Assembly: GCA_046729855.1 (NCBI GenBank)
Contig: JBKPHM010000088.1
Location: 1-49,558, forward strand
Direction of reading: 5' to 3'
Source of the DNA: DATHSY01 sp046729855
Lineage (GTDB): Bacteria > Actinomycetota > UBA4738 > HRBIN12
DNA length: 49,558 nucleotides
Made by a program: the position numbers and the translations under genes. Shown one piece after another: positions 24,591 through 32,841 of this stretch; the stretch's first letter is position 1; each line of letters starts with the position of its first letter. The notes under the pieces are model-generated. The model ran no database searches, had not been told where the DNA came from, and was given only the letters and a program-made list of their open reading frames with translations.

Positions 24591-25949
24591 ATGAGCGTGT
24601 CGATCGTTCCCGGAGATACCGCGTGGATCCTGGTGTCGGCGGCGCTCGTGATGTTCATGACGCCCGGCCTGGCGCTGTTCTACGGCGGCCTCGTTCGCTC
24701 CAAGCACGTCCTCGGGACGATCGCGCAGTCGTTCGTCGCGCTCGCGGTCGTCGCGGTCATCTGGGTCCTGGTCGGGTACACCCTGGCGTTCGGGCCCGAT
24801 CTCGGAGGCGTCGTCGGCGGTCTCGCACACGCCGGGTTCGCTGGGATCGGGGCGGAGCCCGAGTCGTGGGCACCGACGGTCCCTGGATCGGCGTTCGCGA
24901 CCTTCCAGCTGATGTTCGCGATCATCACGCCGGCGCTCATCACCGGCGCCGTCGCCGAGCGGATGCGGTTCGGCGCCTACCTCTTGTTCCTCGCCGCCTG
25001 GTCCGTGCTGGTGTACGCGCCCTTGGCGCACTGGGTCTGGGGCGGCGGCTTCCTCGGCGCCGACGGAATCGGCGCCCTCGACTTCGCCGGCGGGACCGTC
25101 GTTCACGTGAACGCCGGCGCGGCCGCGCTCGCCGCGATCGTGTACGTCGGGCGCCGGAAGGACTATCCGCGAGGCGCGTTCGTCCCGCACAACGTTCCGA
25201 TGGTGATCCTCGGCGCCGCGATCCTGTGGTTCGGATGGTTCGGGTTCAACGCCGGCAGCGCCGTCGCGGCCGGCGGCATCGCGGCCGGATCTTTCCTCGC
25301 GACACACCTGGCAGCAGCGACCGCGATGCTGGCCTGGCTGGGGCTCGAGTGGACACGGCATCGGCACGCGACGACCATCGGCGCGGCAACCGGTGCCGTC
25401 GCCGGGCTCGTGGCGATCACGCCGGCCGCCGGGTACGTCACGCCAATGGCCGCGCTCGTGATCGGGGCGGTCGCCGGCGCCGTGTGCTTCGGCGCGGTTG
25501 AGCTGAAGCATCGCCTCGGGTACGACGACTCGCTCGACGTGGTTGGTGTGCACCTGGCGGGTGGGGTAGCGGGTGCGCTGTTGACCGGTATCTTCGCGAG
25601 CGCCGCCGTCAACGCGGCCGGCATCGACGGGAGCGTCACGCAGCTGCTCCGCCAGGCGGCCGCGGTCGGTGTCTCGGGCGGGTTCTCCTTCGGGGCGACG
25701 CTCGCGATCCTCGCGCTCATCGACCGCGTCATACGGGTGCGCGCGTCGGAGGCCGAGGAGGACCTGGGACTCGATGCGACGCTGCACGGCGAGACCGCGT
25801 ACTCGTTCGGCGAGCGTACGGGCCTGTGGCGTGCGTCGACGGACGGCCTCGACCCCGACGACGAGCTCCGGCGGCTCAGCGAACGAATCGTCGCCGAGGC
25901 GACCCGGCGCACGATCGAGGCGCTCCGAGCGCCGAGCCCGCTCGACTGA
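24591..25949 (+). CDS. amt: Ammonium transporter (Amt family)
   Basis: 452-aa integral membrane channel with about 11 hydrophobic helices. WILVSAALVMFMTPGLALFYGGLVRSKH is the Amt/Mep/Rh signature near the N-terminus; FAGGTVVHVNAGAAALAA and the later DVVGVHLAGGVAGALLTG supply the two pore histidines. A cytoplasmic C-terminal tail of about 60 residues follows, longer than minimal Amt proteins. It takes up ammonium. A ribosome-binding site (GGAAGG) precedes the ATG at 24591; the frame extends upstream to 24525 but lacks homology there. No glnK partner is next to it, whereas a polyamine-degradation and import operon lies downstream. Confidence 0.95.
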   Translation: MSVSIVPGDTAWILVSAALVMFMTPGLALFYGGLVRSKHVLGTIAQSFVALAVVAVIWVLVGYTLAFGPDLGGVVGGLAHAGFAGIGAEPESWAPTVPGSAFATFQLMFAIITPALITGAVAERMRFGAYLLFLAAWSVLVYAPLAHWVWGGGFLGADGIGALDFAGGTVVHVNAGAAALAAIVYVGRRKDYPRGAFVPHNVPMVILGAAILWFGWFGFNAGSAVAAGGIAAGSFLATHLAAATAMLAWLGLEWTRHRHATTIGAATGAVAGLVAITPAAGYVTPMAALVIGAVAGAVCFGAVELKHRLGYDDSLDVVGVHLAGGVAGALLTGIFASAAVNAAGIDGSVTQLLRQAAAVGVSGGFSFGATLAILALIDRVIRVRASEAEEDLGLDATLHGETAYSFGERTGLWRASTDGLDPDDELRRLSERIVAEATRRTIEALRAPSPLD

Positions 25950-25992
25950 CCCTCCATTTCTGACCGCGGCGCGGGGCGCGGCCCTCGGTTGC

Positions 25993-26026
25993 ACCGACGC
26001 GAACCGACGCGAGCCGACCCGACGCG
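25993..26026. repeat. Three tandem copies of a (A/G)CCGACGCGA-like 10-bp unit
   Basis: Units ACCGACGCGA (25993-26002), ACCGACGCGA (26003-26012) and GCCGACCC-GACGCG (26013-26026) repeat with a helical 10-bp period directly upstream of the -10 box at 26028. Such an array could be an operator or activator site for the agmatinase-transporter operon. Confidence 0.5.
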
Positions 26027-26027
26027 T

Positions 26028-26033
26028 TAGTGT
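26028..26033 (+). promoter_or_regulatory. -10 box TAGTGT for agmatinase-polyamine operon
   Basis: TAGTGT lies just after the tandem repeats and about 27 nt before the ATG; CGGAGG in the short leader is the ribosome-binding site. Confidence 0.4.
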
Positions 26034-26060
26034 GCGCGCGAGCCGTCGACCGGAGGCAGC

Positions 26061-27047
26061 ATGGACACGGGAACGGATGCCTCCCGCGCGCCCGAGACGC
26101 GCCACGAGCCGCGGGGGCCCCTCGACTCGACCCGCGTCCCGCGGTTCGCTGGCCTTGCCACGTTCGCGCGGCTGCCCCGCCTCGAGCAGGTAGGGCGATG
26201 CGACGTCGCGCTCGTCGGCGTTCCGTTCGACTCGGGGACGACGTATCGGCCGGGGGCGCGGTTCGGCCCGAGCGCGATCCGGCAGGCGTCGCGGCTGCTC
26301 CGGCCGTACCACCCCGGGCTCGACGTCGAGCCGTTCGGCGACCAGCAGGTCGTCGACGCCGAGGACATCGCGACCAACCCGTTCGACATCGCCGAGGCGA
26401 TCGCCACGATCGAGGCGGCCGCGAACGACCTGCTCGCGTCGTCGGGCCGGCTCATCGCGCTCGGGGGGGACCACACGATCGCTCTGCCGCTGCTGCGTGC
26501 CGTGACCTCGCGTACCGGTCGGATCGCGCTTATGCACTTCGACGCGCACCTCGACACGTGGGACACCTACTTCGGGGCGCCGTACACGCACGGAACTCCT
26601 TTCCGGCGGGCCTTCGAGGAGGGGCTGCTCGCCGAGGAGGCATCCGTGCACGTCGGGATCCGCGGCCCGCTGTACGCGAGGCAGGATCTGGCCGACGACG
26701 CGGCGTTCGGGTTCCGGGTCATCTCGGCGATGGACCTCGAGACCGACGGGATCGCCGGCGTTGCCGAACGGATCCGCGGGCGCGTCGGGGACCGCCCCGT
26801 CTACGTATCCATCGATATCGACGTGCTCGACCCGAGCCATGCACCCGGCACCGGGACCCCGGAGGCGGGCGGCCTGTCCAGCCGGGAGCTGCTCGGGATC
26901 CTGCGCGCGATGGATGGGTTACACGTGGTCGGCGCCGACATCGTCGAGGTCGCGCCGGCGTACGACCACGCGGAGATGACGGCCATCGCGGCGAGCCACG
27001 TCGCGTACGAGCTGCTGGGCGTGATGGCGAGAACGGCGGGGTCCTGA
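26061..27047 (+). CDS. speB: Agmatinase/ureohydrolase family enzyme
   Basis: 328-aa ureohydrolase. The binuclear manganese ligands are visible: GGDHTI, MHFDAHLDTW and SIDIDVLDPSHAPGTGTPE, with PFDSGTTYRPGARFGP near the N-terminus. The pattern is agmatinase or guanidino-acid hydrolase rather than arginase; it releases urea from agmatine (giving putrescine) or a related guanidino compound. CGGAGG precedes the ATG at 26061. It is the first gene of an apparent operon with a polyamine-type ABC importer (27075-30982), so the cell may import and degrade agmatine or polyamines. The exact substrate is inferred. Confidence 0.87.
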   Translation: MDTGTDASRAPETRHEPRGPLDSTRVPRFAGLATFARLPRLEQVGRCDVALVGVPFDSGTTYRPGARFGPSAIRQASRLLRPYHPGLDVEPFGDQQVVDAEDIATNPFDIAEAIATIEAAANDLLASSGRLIALGGDHTIALPLLRAVTSRTGRIALMHFDAHLDTWDTYFGAPYTHGTPFRRAFEEGLLAEEASVHVGIRGPLYARQDLADDAAFGFRVISAMDLETDGIAGVAERIRGRVGDRPVYVSIDIDVLDPSHAPGTGTPEAGGLSSRELLGILRAMDGLHVVGADIVEVAPAYDHAEMTAIAASHVAYELLGVMARTAGS

Positions 27048-27074
27048 TGGAGGGCGCACGGAAGGGAGGCTTAC

Positions 27075-28241
27075 GTGTTCGGAGACAGGCGCTACAGCCG
27101 GCGGGAGTTCTTGAGGCGGGTGCCGGCGGCGGGGGCTGCGCTGTCGCTCCCGGCGATCCTGGCCGCGTGCGGGCGCGAGCCCGAGGGCCCGGGCGGCGGC
27201 GGCACGACCGCTGCGCCGACCGCGATCGACACCGGGAACATCGAGGGCGCTCGCATCAAGGTCAGCACGTACGGGGGCTTCTTCGAGGAGAACTTCGCCA
27301 AGATGTACCCCGCGTTCACGAAGGAGACGGGTGTCGAGGTCGAGTCCGTGGAGGAGCCCACGTCGGAGGTCTGGGTCGTTCAGCTCCAGCAGGCCGTGGA
27401 CGCGGGCACGACGCCACCCGCGGACGTGTCGATGCTCTCCGGTGTGGGGATCCAGCGGGCGATCAAGGGCGACATCCTGGCGAAGTACTCGGCCTCGGAC
27501 ATCCCGCAGGCCGAGAATCTGGCCGAGGGGTACCTGCGATTGGACGACGAGGACTTCGTCGCGGGGGTCGGCGGCGTCTCCTGGTACATAACGCTCGTGT
27601 CGAACACCGACCGCGTTCCCGAGAGTCCCGACTCGTGGACCGCGTTCTGGGATCCCCAGTGGCAGGACCAGCTGGCGCTGCTGAAGAACGCGGGCAACAG
27701 CTTCCTGATCGAGACGACCGCGGCCACGTTCTTCGACGGCTACGACATCCTCGAGACGCAGGACGGGGTGATGGAGGTACTGACCAAGCTGCAAGAGGTC
27801 AAGCCGAACGTGAAGCTGTGGTACCGGGACGAGGCGATCGCGCAGAACGCCTACAACACCGGCGAGGTCTCGCTGGGGCAGTTCTACCACGACATCACGA
27901 CCTACGCGGCCGAGGTGGAGGGCGAGCCGCTGCGCAGCGTCTTCCCGACCGAGGGGGCGATCCTGGACTCTGGGTTCTGGGCGGTCACGAAGACGACTGA
28001 GAACCTCGCGGCGTGCGTGGCGTTCGTCGACTACATGTGCCGGCCGGAGATCCAGGCCGAGCTGGCCCGCACGCTCGGGACGACGCCGACCGCGAAGAAG
28101 GAGACCATGGACCTCACCGAGGCGGAGTTCGAGGCCGTCGGCGGCCCCGGCCCGGAAGCGGCGCTCCGGCCGAAGTACGAGATGTACGACGAGTGGGAGG
28201 ACTGGATCGACCAGCAGTGGACGGAGATGATCCTGTCGTAG
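27075..28241 (+). CDS. potD: Spermidine/putrescine-type ABC substrate-binding lipoprotein
   Basis: 388-aa binding protein. The N-terminus has a Tat-type motif (YSRREFLRRVPAAGAAL) followed by a lipobox ending AAC, so it is probably a Tat-exported lipoprotein. The mature part carries PotD/PotF-like blocks (KVSTYGGFFEENFAKMYPAFTK near 75-95 and EVSLGQFYHDITTYA) of the extracellular polyamine-binding fold. GGGAGG is 6-7 nt before the GTG at 27075. It is followed by ATPase and two permeases. Ligand identity (putrescine, spermidine or agmatine) is inferred from context. Confidence 0.88.
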   Translation: MFGDRRYSRREFLRRVPAAGAALSLPAILAACGREPEGPGGGGTTAAPTAIDTGNIEGARIKVSTYGGFFEENFAKMYPAFTKETGVEVESVEEPTSEVWVVQLQQAVDAGTTPPADVSMLSGVGIQRAIKGDILAKYSASDIPQAENLAEGYLRLDDEDFVAGVGGVSWYITLVSNTDRVPESPDSWTAFWDPQWQDQLALLKNAGNSFLIETTAATFFDGYDILETQDGVMEVLTKLQEVKPNVKLWYRDEAIAQNAYNTGEVSLGQFYHDITTYAAEVEGEPLRSVFPTEGAILDSGFWAVTKTTENLAACVAFVDYMCRPEIQAELARTLGTTPTAKKETMDLTEAEFEAVGGPGPEAALRPKYEMYDEWEDWIDQQWTEMILS

Positions 28242-28254
28242 CGCGAGGCCCGTC

Positions 28255-29319
28255 GTGGACGAACGGGGAGGGCTGAGGCTCCAAGGTCTGGTCAAGCGGT
28301 TCGGCGACCTGACCGCGGTCGCCGGCATCGATCTTGAGCTGCCGCCGGGTCGGCTGATCTCCTTTCTGGGCCCGTCGGGGTGCGGTAAGACGACCCTCCT
28401 GCGGATGATCGCGGGACTCGAACGACCGACCGAGGGCCGCGTGTTCGTGGATGGCGAGGACATCACCGACCGCCCGCCGCACACCCGCGACATCGGGATG
28501 GTCTTCCAGACGCTCGCGCTGTTCCCACACCTGTCGGTCGCCGGCAACATCGGCTACGGGCTCAGGATCCGCGGCACCCCCGCGTCGGAGACCCGCGGGC
28601 GCGTCGACGAGCTGCTGGCGCTGGTCTCGCTCGAGGGAACCGGCGACCGCAGGGTTGCGCAGCTGTCCGGGGGCCAGCGGCAGCGGGTCGCCACGGCCAG
28701 GGCACTCGCCCTCGAGCCCCGCCTGTTCCTGCTGGACGAACCCCTGTCGGCGCTCGACGCGAACCTTCGCGAGCAGCTGCAAGTGGAGCTTCGGCTCCTC
28801 CAACAGAAGCTCGGGATCACCACGATCATGGTCACGCACGACCAACGGGAGGCGATGACGATGTCCGACCTCGTCGTCGTGATGCAGGCCGGCCGAGTCG
28901 AACAGGTCGGTCAGCCTCTCGAGGTGTACCGGCGGCCGGCCACGGCGTTCGTCGCGCGGTTCATCGGCAGCACGAACCTCCTCCGCGGGCAAGTGTCCGG
29001 CAACGGGCGGGTGCGCCTTGCCGACAGGTACTTCGACGTCCCTGGGGCACCCGCCGGGCCGGCCGGCGAACCCGTACTGCTGTCGGTGCGTCCCGAGGAC
29101 GCACACATCGACGTCGGCCGGGGGGATGGGGTGAACTCCCTGCCTGGCACGGTCGTGTTCGTCCGCGACCTCGGCGAGCTGTTCGAGTGCTACGTGGATT
29201 GCGGTTTCGACGAGAACGTCGTCGTCGCCGGCAGCCCCCGCGAGCGCGTTTCCGTGAGCCAGGGGGACCATGTGCAGGTCCGCTTCCCGCCCGATGCCTG
29301 CGTGGTGGTGCGACCGTGA
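28255..29319 (+). CDS. potA: Polyamine-type ABC transporter ATPase
   Basis: 354-aa ATP-binding subunit. Walker A GPSGCGKTTLL, Q-loop VFQTLALFPHLSV, signature LSGGQRQRVATARALA, Walker B LFLLDEPLSALD and the H-loop VTHDQ are intact; a C-terminal TOBE domain (about 240-350) regulates or stabilises the dimer. It powers import by the permeases encoded downstream. Starts with GTG 13 nt after the binding-protein stop; its stop overlaps the next start (GTGA). Confidence 0.93.
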   Translation: MDERGGLRLQGLVKRFGDLTAVAGIDLELPPGRLISFLGPSGCGKTTLLRMIAGLERPTEGRVFVDGEDITDRPPHTRDIGMVFQTLALFPHLSVAGNIGYGLRIRGTPASETRGRVDELLALVSLEGTGDRRVAQLSGGQRQRVATARALALEPRLFLLDEPLSALDANLREQLQVELRLLQQKLGITTIMVTHDQREAMTMSDLVVVMQAGRVEQVGQPLEVYRRPATAFVARFIGSTNLLRGQVSGNGRVRLADRYFDVPGAPAGPAGEPVLLSVRPEDAHIDVGRGDGVNSLPGTVVFVRDLGELFECYVDCGFDENVVVAGSPRERVSVSQGDHVQVRFPPDACVVVRP

Positions 29320-30173
29320 GCGACCGCCCGCCTCCGACACGCGGCGCGTACGTCGTGCTGGCCGCGCCGGTCGCGATGCTCGTGGTGTTCTTCCTGATCC
29401 CCTTCGGGATCATGGTCGCCGCGTCGTTCTACCACCGTATCGAGGGCGGCTTCTACACACCTGCCTTCGAGCTCGACAGCTGGCGGCGGCTCTTTCAGGA
29501 GGTCTTCCTCGAACGGGCGCTGTTCTCGATCATGATCTCCCTCGTGGCCGGCGCCGTGTGCACGATCGTCGCATTCCCCTTCACGTACTTCCTCACGCGG
29601 ATGCGGCGGCGTCCGCACGTTGCGCTGCTGATCCTGGTCCTGTCCGCGCTCTCGCTGTCCGAGGTGATCGTCGGGTTCACGTGGAGCGTCGTGCTCGGTC
29701 GCGCGGCCGGCTTCTCCAACGTCCTCGTCTGGCTGGGCGTGATGGAGGAAGCGAAGGCGTACTCGCCGAGCTTCGTGGCGGTGCTGTTCGGCCTGTCCTA
29801 CATCGCGTTCCCGTACTGCGTACTGACCCTGTATCCGTCGCTGTCGCGATTGGACCGAGAGGTGACCGAAGCGGCCCAGACCATGGGAGCATCGCCCTGG
29901 CGGACGTTCTGGACCGTCGTCGTCCCCATCTGCCGGCCGATCATCATGGCGGGGTTCCTGCTCGTCTTCGTGTTTACGCTCGGCAGTTACCTGATCGCGG
30001 TCATCCTCGGACGGCCGCAGCACTGGACGCTGTCGGTGTTCATCTCCGACCAGGCGTCGTTCAACGCCAACGTGCCGTTCGCCGCGGCGATGGCGATCTT
30101 CCTCACGGCCCTCTCGCTCGCCGTCGTGGGCGTCGTCACGCTGATCGAGTCACGGACCCGGAGGCTCGCCTGA
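29316..30173 (+). CDS. potB: Polyamine-type ABC permease (PotB-like)
   Basis: 285-aa permease with about six transmembrane helices. The EAA loop is visible (EVTEAAQTMGASPWRTFWTV). GTG at 29316 overlaps the ATPase stop by 4 nt; the frame extends upstream but that part lies inside the ATPase gene. It forms the import pore with the next gene product. Confidence 0.9.
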   Translation: MSDRPPPTRGAYVVLAAPVAMLVVFFLIPFGIMVAASFYHRIEGGFYTPAFELDSWRRLFQEVFLERALFSIMISLVAGAVCTIVAFPFTYFLTRMRRRPHVALLILVLSALSLSEVIVGFTWSVVLGRAAGFSNVLVWLGVMEEAKAYSPSFVAVLFGLSYIAFPYCVLTLYPSLSRLDREVTEAAQTMGASPWRTFWTVVVPICRPIIMAGFLLVFVFTLGSYLIAVILGRPQHWTLSVFISDQASFNANVPFAAAMAIFLTALSLAVVGVVTLIESRTRRLA

Positions 30174-30982
30174 TGCGGTCGCTGAAGTGGGTCGTCACGG
30201 CGCTCACGCTCGTGTTCCTCGTCGCTCCGCTGCTCGTCGTCGCGATCGTGTCCTTCAACGAGAACCGCTACATGGACTTCCCGCCGCAGGGCTTCTCCCT
30301 CGACTGGTACGCGGAGCTCTGGACCGATCTCGGGTGGCGATCCGCGATCCTCCGCAGCGGCATCATCGCCACGATGGGCGCCGCGGTCGCCGTCGCGATC
30401 GCGACGCCCCTCGCGTACGTGCTCCGTGCCTATCACGTCCGGCTCGCGCCGCTGCTGTACTCGCTCGGGATCCTGCCGTTCATGCTGCCCCCTGTCATCA
30501 GCGCACTCGGCGCGCAGATCTTCTGGAACGCGACGGGGCATGTGGGGAGGATCGAGAACGTCATCATCGCCCACGGGATCTTCTTCTCCACGCTCCCTCT
30601 CATCACGATCAGCCTCGCGATGGAGACGATGGATCCCGCCCTTCCCGAGGCGGCGCAGACGCTCGGCGCGAACCCCCGGACGACGTTCCGGACGATTACG
30701 CTGCCGCTGCTGGTCCCATCGATGATCACCGGCTATGCCGCGGCGTTCGTCCTCAGCCTGAACGAGTACATCATCGCGTTCCTGGTCGCGGGGTTCTCGG
30801 TCGAGACGCTGCCGATCAAGATCTTCAATGGTCTCCGCTACGGGTTCTCGCCGACGATCGCGGCGGTCGCCGTCGTGTTCATCCTCGTCGCCGCCACCGT
30901 GTTCACGCTCTTCGCGGTCTTCGGGAACTTGTTGAAGTTCCTGGGGGCGGACCCCGCGATCCTGGAGCGGAACGAACCCTAG
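30173..30982 (+). CDS. potC: Polyamine-type ABC permease (PotC-like)
   Basis: 269-aa permease with about six helices, starting MRSLKWVVTALTLVFLVAPL. The EAA loop LPEAAQTLGANPRTTFRTI is intact. TGATG overlap (stop TGA 30171-30173, ATG 30173-30175) couples it to the preceding permease. It ends in a CTAG that also forms the stop of the convergent aminotransferase gene (4-nt overlap). Confidence 0.9.
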   Translation: MRSLKWVVTALTLVFLVAPLLVVAIVSFNENRYMDFPPQGFSLDWYAELWTDLGWRSAILRSGIIATMGAAVAVAIATPLAYVLRAYHVRLAPLLYSLGILPFMLPPVISALGAQIFWNATGHVGRIENVIIAHGIFFSTLPLITISLAMETMDPALPEAAQTLGANPRTTFRTITLPLLVPSMITGYAAAFVLSLNEYIIAFLVAGFSVETLPIKIFNGLRYGFSPTIAAVAVVFILVAATVFTLFAVFGNLLKFLGADPAILERNEP

Positions 30983-32145
30983 TCGCGGAGCGCCGCCAGG
31001 CGCCGGGCGGCCTCGTGGAGCGTCTCCAGGCGCTTGCTGAACGAGAACCGCACGAGGTGGCGTCCGTTCACGGGATCGGAGAAGAACGACGAACCCGGCA
31101 CGACCGCGACGCCGACCTCCGTCGTCATGTGGATCGCGGTCTCGGTGTCGTCGCCGAGACCGAGATGCGAGATGTCCGCCATCACGTAGTACGCGCCCTT
31201 CGGCGGGTGCGCCTCGAAGCCGTGATCCCAGAGCGTCTTCATCATCAGCTCCCGGCGCTCCGCGTACTCCTCGGCCGTCCGCGCGTAGTACGAGGTCGGC
31301 AGGGACAGCGCCGTCGCGCCGGCGTGCTGCAACGGCGTCGGCGCTCCGACCGCCAGGAAATCGTGGACCTTGCGGATCCCGTCGGCGACCTGCGGCGGCG
31401 CGATCGCCCACCCGACGCGCCAGCCGGTCACCGCGTACGTCTTGGACAGCGCGCTGATCGTGACGGTTCGGTCCTCCATGCCGGGGATGGTCGCGATCGG
31501 GACGTGGCGTTCGCCGTCGTACAAGATGTGCTCGTAGATTTCGTCCGTGAACGCGATCGCGTCCCACCGTTGGCAGAGCTCCGCGATCACGCCGAGCTCG
31601 GCCGCCGAGAACACCTTCCCCGTCGGGTTGTTCGGCGTATTCACGATGATCCCGCGCGTCCGCGGCCCGAACGCCGCACGAAGCTCGCGCCCGTCGAACG
31701 TCCAATCCGGCGGAGACAAGCGGACCAAACGCGGGACGGCCCCGGACAGGATCGTGTCGGGCCCGTAGTTCTCGTAGAAGGGCTCGAAGATCACGACCTC
31801 ATCCCCAGGGTTGATCGTGCCGAGCAGCGAGGCGATCATCGCCTCTGTCGAGCCGCAGGTGACGCACAGGTGCCGCTCGGGATCGACATGCATGCCATAG
31901 TCACGCTCGTACTTGACGGCGAGCGCCTCGCGGAACTCCGGTTCGCCCCAGGTGATCGGGTACTGGTTGAGGTCGGCATCGATCGCGACCTTGGCGGCGT
32001 CCTTGACCTCCTGCGGCGCGGCAAAGTCGGGGAACCCCTGGGCCAGGTTGATCGCCCCATGCAGGATCGCGAGCCGCGTCATCTCGCGGATCACCGACTC
32101 TGTGAACGACTCCGTACGCCGCGAGGCCCGCACCCGCTCCGACAT
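30979..32145 (-). CDS. PLP-dependent class I/II aminotransferase
   Basis: 388-aa fold-type I aminotransferase. The PLP lysine is in ISALSKTYAVTGWRVGWA; NTPNNPTGKVFS and the C-terminal VRFSFSKRLETL (substrate-carboxylate Arg) fit. INLAQGFPDF near the N-terminus is typical of aspartate/tyrosine/kynurenine-type aminotransferases, so specificity is uncertain. A TAGGCT box 7 nt before the ATG at 32145 supports the start. The gene is convergent and overlaps the last permease gene by 4 nt. Confidence 0.9.
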   Translation of the reverse strand: MSERVRASRRTESFTESVIREMTRLAILHGAINLAQGFPDFAAPQEVKDAAKVAIDADLNQYPITWGEPEFREALAVKYERDYGMHVDPERHLCVTCGSTEAMIASLLGTINPGDEVVIFEPFYENYGPDTILSGAVPRLVRLSPPDWTFDGRELRAAFGPRTRGIIVNTPNNPTGKVFSAAELGVIAELCQRWDAIAFTDEIYEHILYDGERHVPIATIPGMEDRTVTISALSKTYAVTGWRVGWAIAPPQVADGIRKVHDFLAVGAPTPLQHAGATALSLPTSYYARTAEEYAERRELMMKTLWDHGFEAHPPKGAYYVMADISHLGLGDDTETAIHMTTEVGVAVVPGSSFFSDPVNGRHLVRFSFSKRLETLHEAARRLAALRD

Positions 32146-32152
32146 AACGCCG

Positions 32153-32158
32153 AGCCTA
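32153..32158 (-). promoter_or_regulatory. -10 box TAGGCT, leaderless start
   Basis: On the minus strand TAGGCT ends 7 nt before the ATG at 32145. Confidence 0.5.
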
Positions 32159-32326
32159 GCAGCGCCGTATGACTGGCCGCGCTAAGGCCTCCGACCTATC
32201 GGTAGCGCCCATGCGTCTCGTCCGCGCCGCCCAGACCTGGGAGTGGCGGCTCGTTGAGCGCGGGAGACCTCCCTACATTCTGACCCTGTCGATGTGGGTT
32301 GAAGACTGCGTCGGGCTTGGCGACAG

Positions 32327-32700
32327 TCAGTTCGGCGGACTTGCGTACCGGACGCTCGCCACAAGCGGGACGAAATCGGCGGGATCGATGAGAGGCGGAG
32401 CGAGCGGCGACAGGGGCATCACGTAGAGCCTGTACTGCAGACGTTTGTGCGACCACACCAGGGTTAGTTCAGGGAAGGTCGGGTCATTGGTACGTAGGCC
32501 GAGACCTGCGTGCCGTCGATCCCGAAGGTCGCCTCCAGGTGGGCGTTGTAGTCAAGCAGTCGCGTGGGATCCGGGTCGGAAGCAAGCTCCAGCGCGAACC
32601 GGTCGGAGACTAGGTACTCGAACGCGAAACTGCGCCGATCCCTGCCACCGATCGCGGCGAGCCATCGCAGCTGGTACCCCGTCGGCGGACGGATCCACAA
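32327..32700 (-). pseudogene. Frameshifted gene of unknown function
   Basis: Two adjoining minus-strand frames read like one protein. The first, from a TTG at 32700, gives WIRPPTGYQLRWLAAIGG and EYLVSDRFALELASDP up to GIDGTQV. The second, after a frame change near 32510-32520, gives TNDPTFPELTLVWSHKRLQ then LYVMPLSPLAPPLIDPADFV and stops at 32327. Neither half alone has a good start and stop context. The family is not recognised. Sequence error rather than decay is possible. Confidence 0.45.
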
Positions 32701-32841
32701 GGGTCATGCTGGAGTATCGGCGAGACGCCACGATTGGTTGACGAGTGCCATGCAGGTGTCGCTTCCCATCGGAAACGAGGGTCGTCCCCCGAGATGTCGC
32801 TGTCCGGTGACGTCGTCGCGCGTGTCCGGGAGGATGGGTGC

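Larger units (their letters stand above)
32146..32841. other. Long region without an intact gene
   Basis: Nearly 700 nt between the aminotransferase and serC with lower-looking G+C and weaker codon bias than its surroundings. It contains the frameshifted minus-strand gene at 32327-32700. The plus-strand frame 32169-32426 (85 aa) is open but lacks a convincing ribosome-binding site or family, so I do not call it. The last 140 nt is the serC leader. Confidence 0.5.

Noticed and set aside
23712..26840. A 1042-codon minus-strand open frame
   Set aside because: Only the NERD part (23712-24476) is real; the remainder is antisense to amt and the agmatinase gene.
30187..32172. A 661-codon plus-strand open frame
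   Set aside because: Out-of-frame shadow of the permease and antisense of the aminotransferase; no domain.
32169..32426. 85-aa plus-strand ORF after the aminotransferase
   Set aside because: No ribosome-binding site, no recognisable motif, poor codon bias, and it is antisense to the end of the frameshifted minus-strand gene.
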